Below are positions 1 to 9,898 of a DNA stretch of 64,000 nucleotides, in pieces. This DNA is from Corythucha ciliata (lineage: Eukaryota; Arthropoda; Insecta; Hemiptera; Tingidae). Position numbers and translations under genes: made by a program. Each line of letters opens with the position of its first letter. Within the stretch, counting starts at the first letter, position 1. The notes beneath the pieces were generated by a model. It was not told the origin of the DNA. It did no database searches and worked only from the letters and a program-made list of their open reading frames with translations. The stretch covers positions 9,114,001 through 9,178,000 of the forward strand of contig CM075937.1 in assembly GCA_038030265.1 (NCBI GenBank), given 5' to 3'.

Positions 1-228
1 AACCTGCGAATTTGCGAATTTTCTCAATTTTAGCCAAGAATCGACGTTTTTCTCGACATTTAGCCGGGAATAAAAGTATTTCCCAATTTGAGCTGAAAAC
101 AAGAATTTTTCTTTATTTATGCTGAGCTTGTTAGTGAATTTTTATATATTATAACCGCGTTTTTTCACATTTTAGTCCCGCATTGGCATTTTTTCCTTCG
201 ATTTTTGATGTGGATTAGGGTTTTTTGT
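1..228. repeat. Degenerate short-unit array, family 1, forward
   Basis: Several diverged copies of a T-rich unit with the core TTTAGCCGGGAAT or close variants follow one another at about 30-36 bp spacing. Forward means the core reads CTCAATTTTAGCC on the + strand. No coding potential is seen. Confidence 0.75.
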
Positions 229-306
229 TTATAGTCCAGTCAATCTAAGCATAAAAATGCAAAATAAATGCAATAAATATATGGTATTTTGTTTTTTTGC
301 TAGTTC

Positions 307-2250
307 CAGTGGCGGATCTAGGATTTTAACTTGGGAGGGGTTCTACCATGAATCTCTCTCTTTTTTCCTGAGTTTCAGCCGCAAACATGCCTCTATACGA
401 ACCAATAATTGGCTTTTTCTCAAATGAATTAGCGGTTTTTCCCAAATTAAGCCGCGAATGTTTTTCTTCATTTCAGACGCGAATCACCGCATTTTCTCAA
501 TTTTAGCCGTGAATTAGTGGATTTTCTCAAATTGATCCGCGATTCATTGTTCTTCTCCGTTTCAGCGGCGAATAAAGCTTCTTGCCCACTTTAGCCGCGA
601 ATTCACTGAATCTTTAACAGCGAATGAGCTCTTCCTCTACATTTTAGACGGCAATTAGTGGTTTGTCTCAATTTTAGCCACGAGTTAACGTTTTATTCCT
701 CTAATTTTAGTGTTTTTCTTCACTTCTTAGTCATGCGAATTAGCGCTTATCACCATTTTAGCCGCAAATTATCTCGTTTCCTCAGTTCTAGCAGAGAATT
801 AGCGTTTTGTTTTCTTCGTTTTAGCTGAGAATTATTTCCGAATTTTAAACGTGAATTATTCCTTAATTTCACGCCTGAATCACCGCTTTTACTCAATTTC
901 AGCTTCGAACTGGAGGATTTTCATCCGTGAATTTGCCTTCATCTCCATTTCAGCTCCGCGAATGAGCGCCTTTTGTTAAATTGGCCGTGAATCAACGCAA
1001 TTTCCCAATTTTACCCGGGAATTAGCGTTTGTATCAGTTTTAGCCATGAACAAGCGGAATTACCAAATGTAAGTATCTTTGAAATTTACCTTTACATTAG
1101 CGCTTGCTTGTGCCGAGAAGTAGCATATTTCTCCATTTTAGCTGCTGATAAGCGCTTTCCGCCAAAATTAGCCACGAATTAAATATTCAATTATCTTTGT
1201 TTTAGTTGCAAATGAGCAGTTTACGGGAATTAGCGGTTTGTCTCGGTTTTAGCCGTCAATAAGCGGCTTTTCTATCACTTGTATCCGTGAATTAGCTTTT
1301 TTTCTCAATTTTTACCGCGATCTAAGCGCTTTTTCTAATTTTTTAGTCGCAAATTATTTCTCAATTTTAGCCACGAATTACCGCGTTTCCTCAATTTTAG
1401 CCAATTTTTTCAAATTGTTCCGCGAATTGGCTTACTTCTCCATTTTAGTTGTGAATGAGCGTTTTACTTCAAGTTTAGGCCAGAATTAGTAGATTTTCTC
1501 AGTTTTAGCCGCGAATTACGTGACTTTCTCAATTTTAGCCAATTGCGCTTTTTTCTCTTTTTCCCTCGAGAAAACCACGAATTTTGCGTTTTCAAAAATT
1601 AATTGTTGAGCCAGGTGAGCAATGGACTTCAGCTTTTTCTCAATTTTCGCCACATATTAGTGATTTTTTTTCATTTTCAGCCACGAATTAGTGATTTATT
1701 TTCGTTTTCTACTATGAGTCAACGCTTTTCTGCTACCGCTAAAAGCCGCTATTTGATATTAGCGTTTTTTTTTCAACGTTCTCCCGCGTACTTGCCCAAA
1801 GAGTAGCACATTAGAACGCAATTCAATTTCTTCTGCCTTAAAGGCCTATAGGAATTTGGAGTTGGCGTTTTTTCTCTGGTTTGTCCGCGAAGTTGCCTTC
1901 AGATATCTCGAATTGGTGCATTTTTCCTAATTTAAGTGGCAAATGATCGCTTGTTCTCAATATTTACCGCTAATCATCGCTTTGAAACCTAAAAATCCCT
2001 TTTTTAAAATCTATTTATGATTTTTGGAGCCCCCCACCCCCTCAATGAATGGTGGCCTCACCATCACGAGATCGCCCATTCGTCGAGAAATCATCATTCT
2101 GTGCAGATCCCCCTTGAACAGTCGCATTTTGGTATGTGCAAGGTATTAGAAGAAATCTCTGGAATGACTATTAACAAATTTTTGGCGGACACCATCTTCT
2201 TAGGGGGGGGGGGGTTAAACCCCCAAAACCCACCCGTAGATCCGCCACTG
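307..2250. mobile_element. hAT-like non-autonomous element filled with family 1 array
   Basis: The left terminus CAGTGGCGGATCTA at 307-320 is matched by its exact reverse complement at 2237-2250. The 8 bp GCTAGTTC stand on both outer sides (299-306 and 2251-2258), a perfect duplication of hAT length. The interior from about 360 to 2000 is almost entirely the degenerate short-unit array, with a G-run near 2203. No transposase frame is present, so it would depend on an enzyme supplied from elsewhere. It sits inside the TTA-flanked element, so it is the younger insertion. Confidence 0.85.
360..2000. repeat. Degenerate short-unit array, family 1, forward, within hAT-like element
   Basis: About 50 diverged copies of the unit (CTCAATTTTAGCC ... 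GCGAATTAGCG, linked by runs of T) are readable. Copies differ from each other by many substitutions and small indels, and spacing varies around 28-38 bp. Confidence 0.8.
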
Positions 2251-2625
2251 GCTAGTTCTTACAATCATATCTTACAATCAGCTCAATCTTAGACTGAATA
2301 AGGAGAAGATTTTGACGCTTATTGCTGGAAGTCCTCATAAGAAATGTTTATTAGTTAGAGAAAGTTAAAATTAAAATTAGTTAATTACATTATTTTTGAG
2401 TTGAAGCATTCATTTTTATTGCACTTTCTTCGCCTAGTCTGAAGACAGAGGACTGAGAGAATAGCAGCACTGCGTCGCGTCGTACCCCCAATGTTTTGCT
2501 AAGCACTGAGTTAATTTTTATTTTTTAAATTATGAACGATATAGTTCATATATCATATCAGTTAAATAGATAAGTCGATGAGGGGAAAATACCCTGAGCT
2601 CAGCTCAGCTCAATGGGGGCTATTG

Positions 2626-2823
2626 CTACGCCTCTGTATTGGTGCAGTCCCACTGGGAGTTGCTGCTGACCTTGAAGCAGAATACCTCGGCTTTCCTGCA
2701 ACCACATCTTGACTCGCACTCATCCCCGTGCAGCGGCCGAATATGGAGTTCAGCGCGTGAAATGGTACAGGGGCGGCCGTGGTGGTCACAGAAGCCAGTT
2801 ATCCCCCTTCCCCTTTCTTCCAC
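2626..2823 (-). pseudogene. Possible VWC-like cysteine-rich fragment
   Basis: A 65-codon frame ends in TAG at 2626. It encodes a cysteine pattern whose middle part reads DECESRCGCRKAEVFC, followed by a further Cys near the end (QWDC). That spacing resembles the C-terminal half of a von Willebrand factor C domain (CxxCxC...C...C). No full domain, signal peptide or clear splice acceptor can be assigned. It lies inside the TTA-flanked transposon, so it may be a captured gene fragment. The resemblance is judged by eye only and chance is possible. Confidence 0.25.
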
Positions 2824-3179
2824 TCACATTCCCTTGGTGGAAGACTGTTTCCCAACCAAGTATTCAAGGTCTCTTTCCAGAGGCGTATGCCTCGAAAACT
2901 CCGAGGAATGTTAAAAAAATGTATGGAATAAAAGTTATAGGGAACTCAATATGCTTTCATTCTGTACTCGCAAAAAATCGTCTTAGACACACCAGTTTTG
3001 AGATACAGGCGAAAAACCTCGAAAAGATGGCTTTGAACGCTCCCCCTTCATTCGGGGGAGGGCGTTTAGCTCGGGACTTTATTAGACATTGATCAGGGGG
3101 CCACCTCCTTCACATTCCCGCAAAAAAACAAAATCCCATTTTTATTTCCGCTCCAAAGCTTAGATTGACTGGACTATTA

Positions 3180-4010
3180 GCTTTAGCCTCAAACAGAAGC
3201 TACGCATTTGTGTTTTTTTTTTCCAATTTAAGTTGGGATTAAGTGATTTTTCCCAATTTCTGTATTCCTCCATTTTCGCCAGCCACGAATAGGCTTGATG
3301 CCCGTTTTCAGCTGCAAGTTTGCCATTTTTAGCAGCGAATCAGCACTTTTTCTCAATTCGAGTTGAAAAATAGTGTTTTACTTCATCGTAGCCTCGATAG
3401 TTAGTGGTTTTTTACAATTTCAGCCGCGTTGTTTTTTTCGATTTTAGCCCAGCATAAGCAAATTTTTCCTACTTTTCGCTATGGATTATAGCGCAGTTTT
3501 TCAGTTTGAGACTCGAATCTTTCAGAAGCAACGGATCTGTGATTTCTCAACTTTAGCCGCAAATTAGTGATTTTCTTCATTTGTATATTTGTGAACTAAC
3601 GTTTTTCCTCAATTGTATCAGCGAATTATAATTTTCTCACTGTGATTAGCATTTTATGCTAATTTTGCAGCGAATTAGCATGTCTATTCTCTTTTTTATA
3701 CGCACATGGGCGACTTTTTGCCACTTCGGTTGTGAATTTGCCATTTTTGCCCAATTTTAACCCGAATGATTGTTTTTTTTGTCAATGTTAGCCTCGTATA
3801 TTGCGAATCAACGATTTTTACTCAATTTTGGTCTGAAAGTTGCATCGTGAGACTACACGAATCATCGCATTTTCGCAGTTACAGTCACGAATATTAGCGT
3901 TTTTTCCTGGGTTTTTGCCGCGTCAGCCATTGTTGCAAAATTGCCGATCAGTACATTATTGCGCTTATGGTGTATTTTTTTTATTTTAGCCGCGAATTTT
4001 CTGTATTGGA
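3180..4010. repeat. Degenerate short-unit array, family 1, forward
   Basis: The same diverged unit continues between the right end of the TTA-flanked element and the copia remnant. Examples include CAACTTTAGCCGCAAATTAG near 3549. It contains no gene. Confidence 0.75.
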
Positions 4011-4155
4011 GCCACCAGAATAGCAGTCTCGTGAGCTCAATCGAATATTCAGTCCATACTGTTTGCAGTTATCAGTTGTAACCTTATTTTTGAAGTTTTC
4101 TGTGCAACTTCAACACCCTCCCTCATTGATAACTTTATAGGAGTTCGTTCGTGCA

Positions 4156-5135
4156 TCAAGGGTAGACTCCCATTTCGTTGCATAGCTTCAAATGCCGAGG
4201 TGTAAATAATGGTTTCGTCATTATATCAGCGACTTGAAATTCTGTGTCGACTTTTTCGACGTTAATTTCATCAGCCATGACGAGCTCCCTTACGTAAAAG
4301 TGTCGAACGTGTATATGCTTCGTTCGCTTGTGAAATTCGGGATTTTGCGCTAGACGAATTGCTGCCATAGTGTCGACTTGAATAGCAGGCTTCCAGTCTC
4401 GATTTGTTAAAAACTTGAGCAGTCGTTTGAGCCATACTGACTCCTTTGCAGCTTCACTTGCAGCGACTATCTCTGCTTCAGACTGCTACAGACGGTTGAC
4501 GTTGGCTAATCCACGATATAGCTGCTCCTGCGTAGAGACAAACGACGCCTGTTGTTGACCTTCCAGTCATCTTGTCTTCCATGTGATCAGATCCACCGCT
4601 TGACTTGTAGAAAATGCCGAAATCTGTCGTTCCTTTCAAGTAGCGTAGGATTCTCTTTACTTTGACGCAGTCTTGCCAGGTGTAATTGTCGAGCTTTTGA
4701 CTCACAGTGCCCACAGCATACGCTATGTCAGGCCTTGAGCCCACCATCAGGTAGATGAGAGCCCCGAAGATTTGACGATAGGGGAAATCTTCAGTTTTCC
4801 CTTTTTCTTCATTTTCTTCGCGATCAGTTCCATCGCGGAGCATAGGAGTTTTTACTGGTCTACATTCATCCATTCCGTATTTTTGTAAAAGTTTGGTCGT
4901 ATAAGCTTTTTGACTGACTTTTATTCCATGAGAATGCCTTTCTATCTCCAGTCCCAGGTAATAACTTGCTTCTTTAGTCGTTATTTTGAACTCCTTTTTG
5001 ATTTCTTCGATGAATTATGCTGCTTCTTCCTCGTTTCTAGCAGCAACGAGTCCGTCATCGACGTAAAGAGCGACAAAAATTGTTCGTTCACCAGTCTTAC
5101 GAACAAAAAAACAGTGGTCTTCGTTGCTAGGTTAC
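4156..5135 (-). pseudogene. copia-1 reverse transcriptase C-terminal part and RNase H
   Basis: The minus strand encodes the palm motif ALYVDDGLVAA, then YYLGLEIERH, GALIYLMVGSRPDIAYAV and LRYLKGT, all typical of Ty1/copia reverse transcriptase. The RNase H part follows (SEAEIVAASEAAKE, ending VADIMTKPLF before the stop). Breaks are a TAA codon at 5025-5027 shortly after the YVDD region and a frame change near 4482 between reverse transcriptase and RNase H. The start is truncated within the region before FFVRKTGERTIFV. Confidence 0.85.
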
Positions 5136-5580
5136 CTGACTGCTGGTCTATACATGTAGATGGTTGTTTGAATTCTAAAGGAAATTCAGTGCTCTACAAT
5201 GTCTTAAAGCTAGATTTTCCTAGCAGCGCAAAACGCTCAGCGCAGCGTCATTTAAATTGTTTCCCAGTCGAAAAGTGAAGATGTAACTAGGAATAAATGT
5301 AAAATGCGCTGCGCTCGCTAAGCGTTTTGCGCCGCTATAGGAAAACCCAGTTTTACGGGAAATTTCCATGGAACGCGTACCTACTACTTTTCGAGTTACA
5401 GGCAAAAAAACTCGGGTTTTCGGTGCTTCTGAAGGGGGGCCCTTCTGGCGGGGAAATTTTGGTGGAAAACTCACGAAAATGACTCATTTTCTTTTATAAC
5501 AATTAAAAAAATAATAAATAGCGATTTTTTGGAAGAAATGTCCATTTTTGGGGGAAAAGAGTGCTCTTCAAAACCAGTAA
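5136..5580. other. Unassigned junction sequence inside copia-1
   Basis: Upstream of the reverse transcriptase fragment the copia reading stops abruptly. The sequence up to the first foldback element contains the same 8-bp word AAAACGCT on one strand (5230) and AAGCGTTTTGCGC on the other (5319), a short inverted pair, but no recognisable coding or transposon ends. Confidence 0.5.
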
Positions 5581-5722
5581 TAGCGTTCCCCATTTGCACA
5601 AAATTCTGCAACGGCGCTATTCATTTCCACCCCTCTTCACCACTAACATATGATTTAATTCAGTGAAGACGGGTGGAAATGAACTGCCCAAATGCAGAAT
5701 TTTGTGCAAATGGGGAACGCTA
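5581..5722. mobile_element. 142-bp foldback element
   Basis: The two halves are inverted copies with arms of about 60 bp. The left outer end TAGCGTTCCCCATTTGCAC returns as its reverse complement at 5704-5722. TAA lies on both outer sides (5578-5580 and 5723-5725), a likely 3-bp target duplication. The central loop contains CATATG. A related hairpin core (CATATG with flanking GGACGGGTGGAA) occurs at about 8270-8320 in the copia-1 gap, so this is a small dispersed family. Confidence 0.7.
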
Positions 5723-5772
5723 TAAGATTCAAACGATCCTTGCGGTTTTTAGCATGCTAAAAATCGGGGGTT

Positions 5773-5899
5773 CACAATCTCTATGCTTTCGTTGTGTGGT
5801 TTCCATGCAACCTATCAAAATGCTTCATTTTTCGAGGGAATAAATTTGTTTGGTTGCATAGACTCCACACTCCACACAACGCAGACATAGAGCTTGTGT
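5773..5899. repeat. Inverted repeat, about 45-bp arms
   Basis: The left arm CACAATCTCTATGCTTTCG near 5773 is matched by an imperfect reverse complement ending near 5899 (CATAGAGCTTGTG). Both arms contain GTTGTGTGG and GGTTGCAT words or their complements. It is probably another foldback MITE; target duplications are not clear. Confidence 0.6.
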
Positions 5900-5929
5900 A
5901 CGGGCCTTAAAGCCTCATGTGAAGCGGTC

Positions 5930-6290
5930 CTTTGAATGGAACTGGATGTGAAGGCTCACCAAAGCATCGAAAGATATCGCTTCGGCAGCTGGCTGTCGAA
6001 TAGAGTGGATTTCACTACTAATATACGAATTTCGACGTTATTAGTAAATTAGGCATTATTGTACGGAAATGGCTAAATAAAAGAAGAGAATCACACTGAG
6101 TGGTAATTTCTGTCGAATAATAGCAAATTAACTAAAAACGTGGAAATTCGGTGTAGTAAATGCACTCTATTTGACAGCCAGCTGCTGGGGCGACATTTTT
6201 TGATACTTTGGTGGGCGTTCGTTCGGTGGGCGTTCGTTCGGTGGGCGTTCGTTCGGTGGGCAGTCAGTTCCATTCAAAGGCCCACTGACG
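5930..6290. repeat. Larger inverted repeat with GCAGCTGGCTGTC arms
   Basis: The left arm (about 5930-6040) and right arm (about 6135-6285) are imperfect reverse complements. They share CCTTTGAATGGAACTG, CACCAAAG, GCAGCTGGCTGTC and AATAGAGTG in inverted order. A related single copy of the GCAGCTGG arm is at 23507-23540. Three tandem copies of a 15-bp unit (GGTGGGCGTTCGTTC) interrupt the right arm at 6210-6254. Confidence 0.65.
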
Positions 6291-6299
6291 ATGAGGTTT

Positions 6300-7723
6300 T
6301 CAGGACGTTTAGCATGTTGAAATTCGCAAGGGTTGTTTGAATTTTGCAGGTCACAACAAGCGATTTTGAAGAGAAAAGTTACATTTTTCTTCTTTAAAAA
6401 ACATTGTCATTTTTGCTGGAAAATTGCCAATTAATTAAACAAACGCTCATGAGTAATTTTGAATGGGACACGTTGGAGAAGTTTCTCTGATCCATGGAAA
6501 GTCGATATGTTGATCAACAGTGGGAGAAGACTTATTTTTCCTTTTGATATGGATCATTGCTTCCGCACCTACGGCCTATTATTCATTATCTAGTCAGATT
6601 TACTATGATCAAATGGGGGTTGAATTTTATGGAAAAAAATCCCCCATATCGTACAATCTTAAGGAGGTGTTGAGGCGACAGAAAATAGTTATTTTATGTC
6701 GAAAATTGCTATTCCTGACTTTCTGTCACGGTACTGACAGGGTCTGTCAGGGTGGCAGAGTGTTTTTCCCGAATCCATAGCCAAACATTTACAGAAAGTC
6801 TGCTACAAAGCGAGTTACTCGCATTTATTCAGGGAAAAAGATGTTATCCTAAAAAGATGTTAGAAAAATCATATCTCGATGGATTTTGTTTTTCGTACCA
6901 CTACCATAGTGTATTTAGCGTTTTCGACTGCAAATGAGGTCTAATTTCATCAATTTTTTTTTCTACACTTATTCGCATCCAACCTGTATGTAAAAGTAGA
7001 AAGTTTTCGACATAAAAAATTAATACTTTGAAACAGTAGGCACAACTTTTGGCTGCCCGAAAACCGCGACTTTTGGGTCATTTTATCAGTTTTTTCTATG
7101 TTCTACGAGAGGCTTTATAGAGGAAAACCCTTCTCGTACAAAACATTTAGGGTCATTAAATTTCCTACACCAATACATTCATGTGAATAAGTACATTGGT
7201 TTTCCACGACCAATGCGGAGCGCGCTACAAACTTACGGGCCTTTTTTTTCTAAAATGGGTGAAAGGCTTAAAATCACCTGTTTCCGACCAATGTATGCTC
7301 TGTGAGCTTGATTTCTGCCCATCAACCTTCATTCCATTAGCCTTCCCAACTTTTTCAAGCCCCTAGCTCCACCTCGGTTGAAAATTTTGAAGCCTTCTAT
7401 TCTAGATTTTATATAAAAAAAACTGACCATTTTGCCTCCAGAAAACGATAATTTATGCGTTAAACTTGGCGTTTTGGTGTTCTGGGACTCCACTAGGTCC
7501 CTAGCGTCGGTAACCGTTAATTTGCAGGGGAAAAGAATAATGTGGTAGGACTAATTCGGCATGGGTACTACACATCCTCATTTGTCTTGAAACATCAACC
7601 CAATATTTTATGAATTTTGGAAGCGATGTAATGATGTAACATGAGGGTGTTTGATGTAAAGGGAGAAGGGGGGGGGGTCATCGGCATTACCCCCCCTAGG
7701 ATTCAGACCTGGATCCGCCCCTG
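6300..7723. mobile_element. Unassigned insert ending in an orphan hAT-like right terminus
   Basis: No coding frame is convincing in this stretch. Its right edge ends with GGATCCGCCCCTG at 7711-7723, which is the inverse of the CAGGGGCGGATCC type of terminus. It breaks the copia-1 integrase exactly after the codons for CVE. The 8 bp outside are CTTTCAAC. No left partner with the same flank is visible, so the left side was probably lost in a deletion. A G-run (9 G) lies at about 7670. Confidence 0.5.
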
Positions 7724-8202
7724 CTTTCAACACATCCAGTCTGTTGTGGAGTGTAGGGCATAATCAGACGTTGTTTGATTCCTTCTCTTGTCAAAATATG
7801 GCGAATAGCTCCACTATCGAACTCTCCTCCGTTATCGCTGAGCAGTTCTTTCACCCTGTAGCCAGAATTTTTCATTTCTGCTAAGAATTGCTCGATTTTC
7901 TCCTTGACTTCCGATTTTTGTTTCAAAAAATAAACAAATTTGAACTTGGAGTAGTCGTCTTTGAACAAAACATAATATCTGAATCCAGAAACTGAGGGGT
8001 TAAATGGACCACAGACGTCAGTGTGAACAAGTTCACCTGGAAATTTTGCTCTTTCGCGTTTTCTGAACGGTAGACGATGAGCTTTCCCGTATTCACACCC
8101 TTCGCATAATTCGCTGTCAAGCTGCGTTTTTATTCCAAATTCCCTTTCGATTAGAGTTTTGACATGACGCTTATTTTGATGTCCAAGTCGTTCATGAAAC
8201 AA
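7724..8202 (-). pseudogene. copia-1 integrase N-terminal and catalytic part
   Basis: It begins MFHERLGHQNKRHVKTLI, the HHCC zinc-binding start of a copia integrase, with the CxxC of ELCEGCEYGK. The core continues with VHTDVCGPFN (first catalytic Asp) and LLSDNGGEFD (second Asp). The frame is cut after PYTPQQTGCVE, just where the third catalytic residue (Glu) would fall, by the hAT-like terminus at 7723. Confidence 0.85.
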
Positions 8203-8386
8203 CTGAAGTTTATTTTCTTAAGAGACTAATAGCGATTTCCATTCAACACACTACACAAGTTCAGTGCCGCGTCCTCTCCATAAACATATGTTTCAATTCA
8301 GATAGGACGGGTGGAAAAACATACTGATTATGACACTGCCAAAGAGGTCTGGGACATTGCAATCGCGATTAATTGTTGATCGTGGT
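8203..8386. repeat. Foldback-related insert between copia-1 protease and integrase
   Basis: This 184-bp stretch interrupts the polyprotein. Its core (about 8270-8320, CATATGTTTCAATTCAG then GGACGGGTGGAA) matches the loop and inner arm of the 142-bp foldback element at 5581-5722. The outer parts do not match, so it is a diverged or partial member. Confidence 0.55.
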
Positions 8387-9709
8387 TTAAGAAGTTGGTG
8401 AAATCGGGCCTAAGTTGACTGTCGAAGGTGGTACAACTTTCATTTTCAACTTGTACAGTCCGCCGTTACAACTTCGATGCCCTTCGACTATCGTTTGGTG
8501 GTTCGCGGTAAAGGTACAATTTTCACGAGTGGAACTAAACAAACTTTGGGGTAACTTGTCTTGAGCCGAGAGAACCGAAAATAAATTTTTCTTAATTTTC
8601 GGAACGAGCCAAACGTCGGATAGCGTGAATCGATTAATTTTTCCTTTAACGTTTGCTTCGACAATAATGCTCCCCTTTCCTTTAGCTTCAACTGTGTTAC
8701 CGTTGGCAGTAGTAACATAGTGAGCCGGTAAGAACGGTGTAAACGTCGTGAAAAATTCTCTTGACGGTGTGTTATGGTTGGTGGCTCCATTATCGACAAA
8801 CCAATATTCTTTCCGTTCATCTCCCGAAGTGGAGTCAGACGACATGACGGATATTGCGAGTACCGTGTTGACACGATCACTTTTCGGCTTTGGAGGTCTT
8901 CCGTCGTTCTTCCATTTGAAGCACTGTTTGACGAAATGGCCTTTCATTCCACAATACTTGCAAGTCATATCTTTCCTTATTTCTTTCTGATCCTTAAAGA
9001 ACTTATTTTCTTTACTTCGCGAGCCTGAGTTTGAATCCACAGCTAAAGCTTCTTGGCCGCTTTGAATAGGAGTGTTTCTACTTGCTAAAGCCCGTTCATG
9101 AGCACATAGCTTGTCAGTTAAATTATCGATATTTCGATCTTGCTTCGGCAAAAGCATCCAACTCGATTTGAATGAAAAATATTCTTTGGGTAACGATCCA
9201 AGGATTTTGCAGATTAGAAATAGCTCCGGTAATTCACATCCGTTTTCGTCATACGATCGAGCTTCCTTTTTCAAACCATCCCATGTATTTTTCAACTTCG
9301 ACATGTTAGTAGCAACATCATCACCAGGTTGCCATTCATAACTAAAGAATTGTAGGCACAAATCGTAGGCTTTATCTTCCGATACGCCGTGATAGAGGCG
9401 ATGAAGCTCATCCCAGACCTCTTTGGCAGTGTCATAACGCATTATTTTCTGTACTACGTCTTCGGACATGTTAGCAGTCAGAACTATCAATGTTTCACTT
9501 TCAACTTTCATGAATCTGGCCAGATCATCGGCATACGTCCTTCGATCTTCTGGATCTTGAGAATCAGGTGGCATAGGTTTTGTGAATTTTCCCTCGATAA
9601 CTTCAATCGCTCTTGGAATACCTTTTAGCACAACCATGATTTTGTATTTCCATGTTGACCAGTTAGACTTGCCTTCTAAAAGCCCTATTAAAATTTTTCC
9701 AAAATCCAT
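8387..9709 (-). pseudogene. copia-1 gag and protease region
   Basis: The first in-frame Met after the primer binding site starts MDFGKILIGLLEGKSNWSTW, a copia gag start. The open frame runs about 440 codons without a break. The gag body is followed by a zinc knuckle (CKYCGMKGHFVKQC, about residues 248-261) and the retroviral-type protease motif in the form VDNGATNH; copia proteases usually have DSGA, so the Ser is changed to Asn. The frame ends at 8387 where a foldback-related insert interrupts the polyprotein. An earlier in-frame Met at 9745 is less likely because it precedes the usual gag start. Confidence 0.85.
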
Positions 9710-9758
9710 TATCTCTTTACAATAGCAGAACGTGGTTTTACGCACAGCGTCTTCTGCA

Positions 9759-9768
9759 GCCCATAACC
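9759..9768 (-). other. Primer binding site of copia-1
   Basis: Directly after the 5' LTR the minus strand reads GGTTATGGGC. It is complementary to the anticodon region of initiator methionine tRNA, the half-tRNA priming known for Drosophila copia. The second copia element in this window has the same GGTTATGGG word next to its LTR. Confidence 0.7.
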
Positions 9769-9898
9769 TGATAAAGTGAGATTGCTTTTAGAAGGAAAAA
9801 ACAAAAAGTATTCTTTTTATATTTTTGAACAATCAAACCAAAACTTTTTTTTTTGTGTGTGTAAACAACAACGAACTGTTTTCTGTGCAACTTCAACA
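9769..9898 (-). repeat. copia-1 5' LTR
   Basis: About 130 bp from TGTTGAAG (9898) to TTTATCA (9769) on the minus strand, with TG...CA ends, next to the primer binding site. The first 21 bp recur as the start of the 3' LTR at 4095-4115. Confidence 0.7.

Larger units (their letters stand above)
232..3176. mobile_element. TTA-flanked DNA transposon, non-autonomous, interrupted by a hAT-like element
   Basis: The left end (232-250) reads TAGTCCAGTCAATCTAAGC and the right end (3158-3176) is its exact reverse complement, a 19-bp perfect terminal inverted repeat. TTA lies directly outside both ends (229-231 and 3177-3179). A 3-bp TTA duplication is typical of the PIF/Harbinger superfamily, so that is my tentative placement. 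No transposase is visible. The interior is 232-306 plus 2259-3176; the rest is a later hAT-like insertion. The right part holds a cysteine-rich reading frame at 2626-2823 (-) and CT-rich and G-rich stretches. Confidence 0.7.
4095..9898 (-). mobile_element. Ty1/copia retrotransposon, decayed and rearranged (copia-1)
   Basis: The element reads right to left. It has a 5' LTR (9769-9898), a primer binding site (9759-9768), gag-protease (8387-9709), an integrase N-terminal part (7724-8202), and a reverse transcriptase C-terminal plus RNase H part (4156-about 5135). A purine-rich tract (GAGGGAGGG, 4116-4124) is followed by the first 21 bp of the 3' LTR (4095-4115). The LTR starts at both ends share TGTTGAAGTTGCACAGAAAA, but after that the 3' copy no longer matches. 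The integrase C-terminus and the N-terminal half of the reverse transcriptase are missing. The gap 5136-7723 holds foldback elements and an orphan hAT-like end. It is inactive. Confidence 0.85.

Noticed and set aside
360..2000. Regular-looking repeats as a CRISPR array
   Set aside because: Units are degenerate, lack identical repeats and unique spacers, and the genome is clearly eukaryotic.
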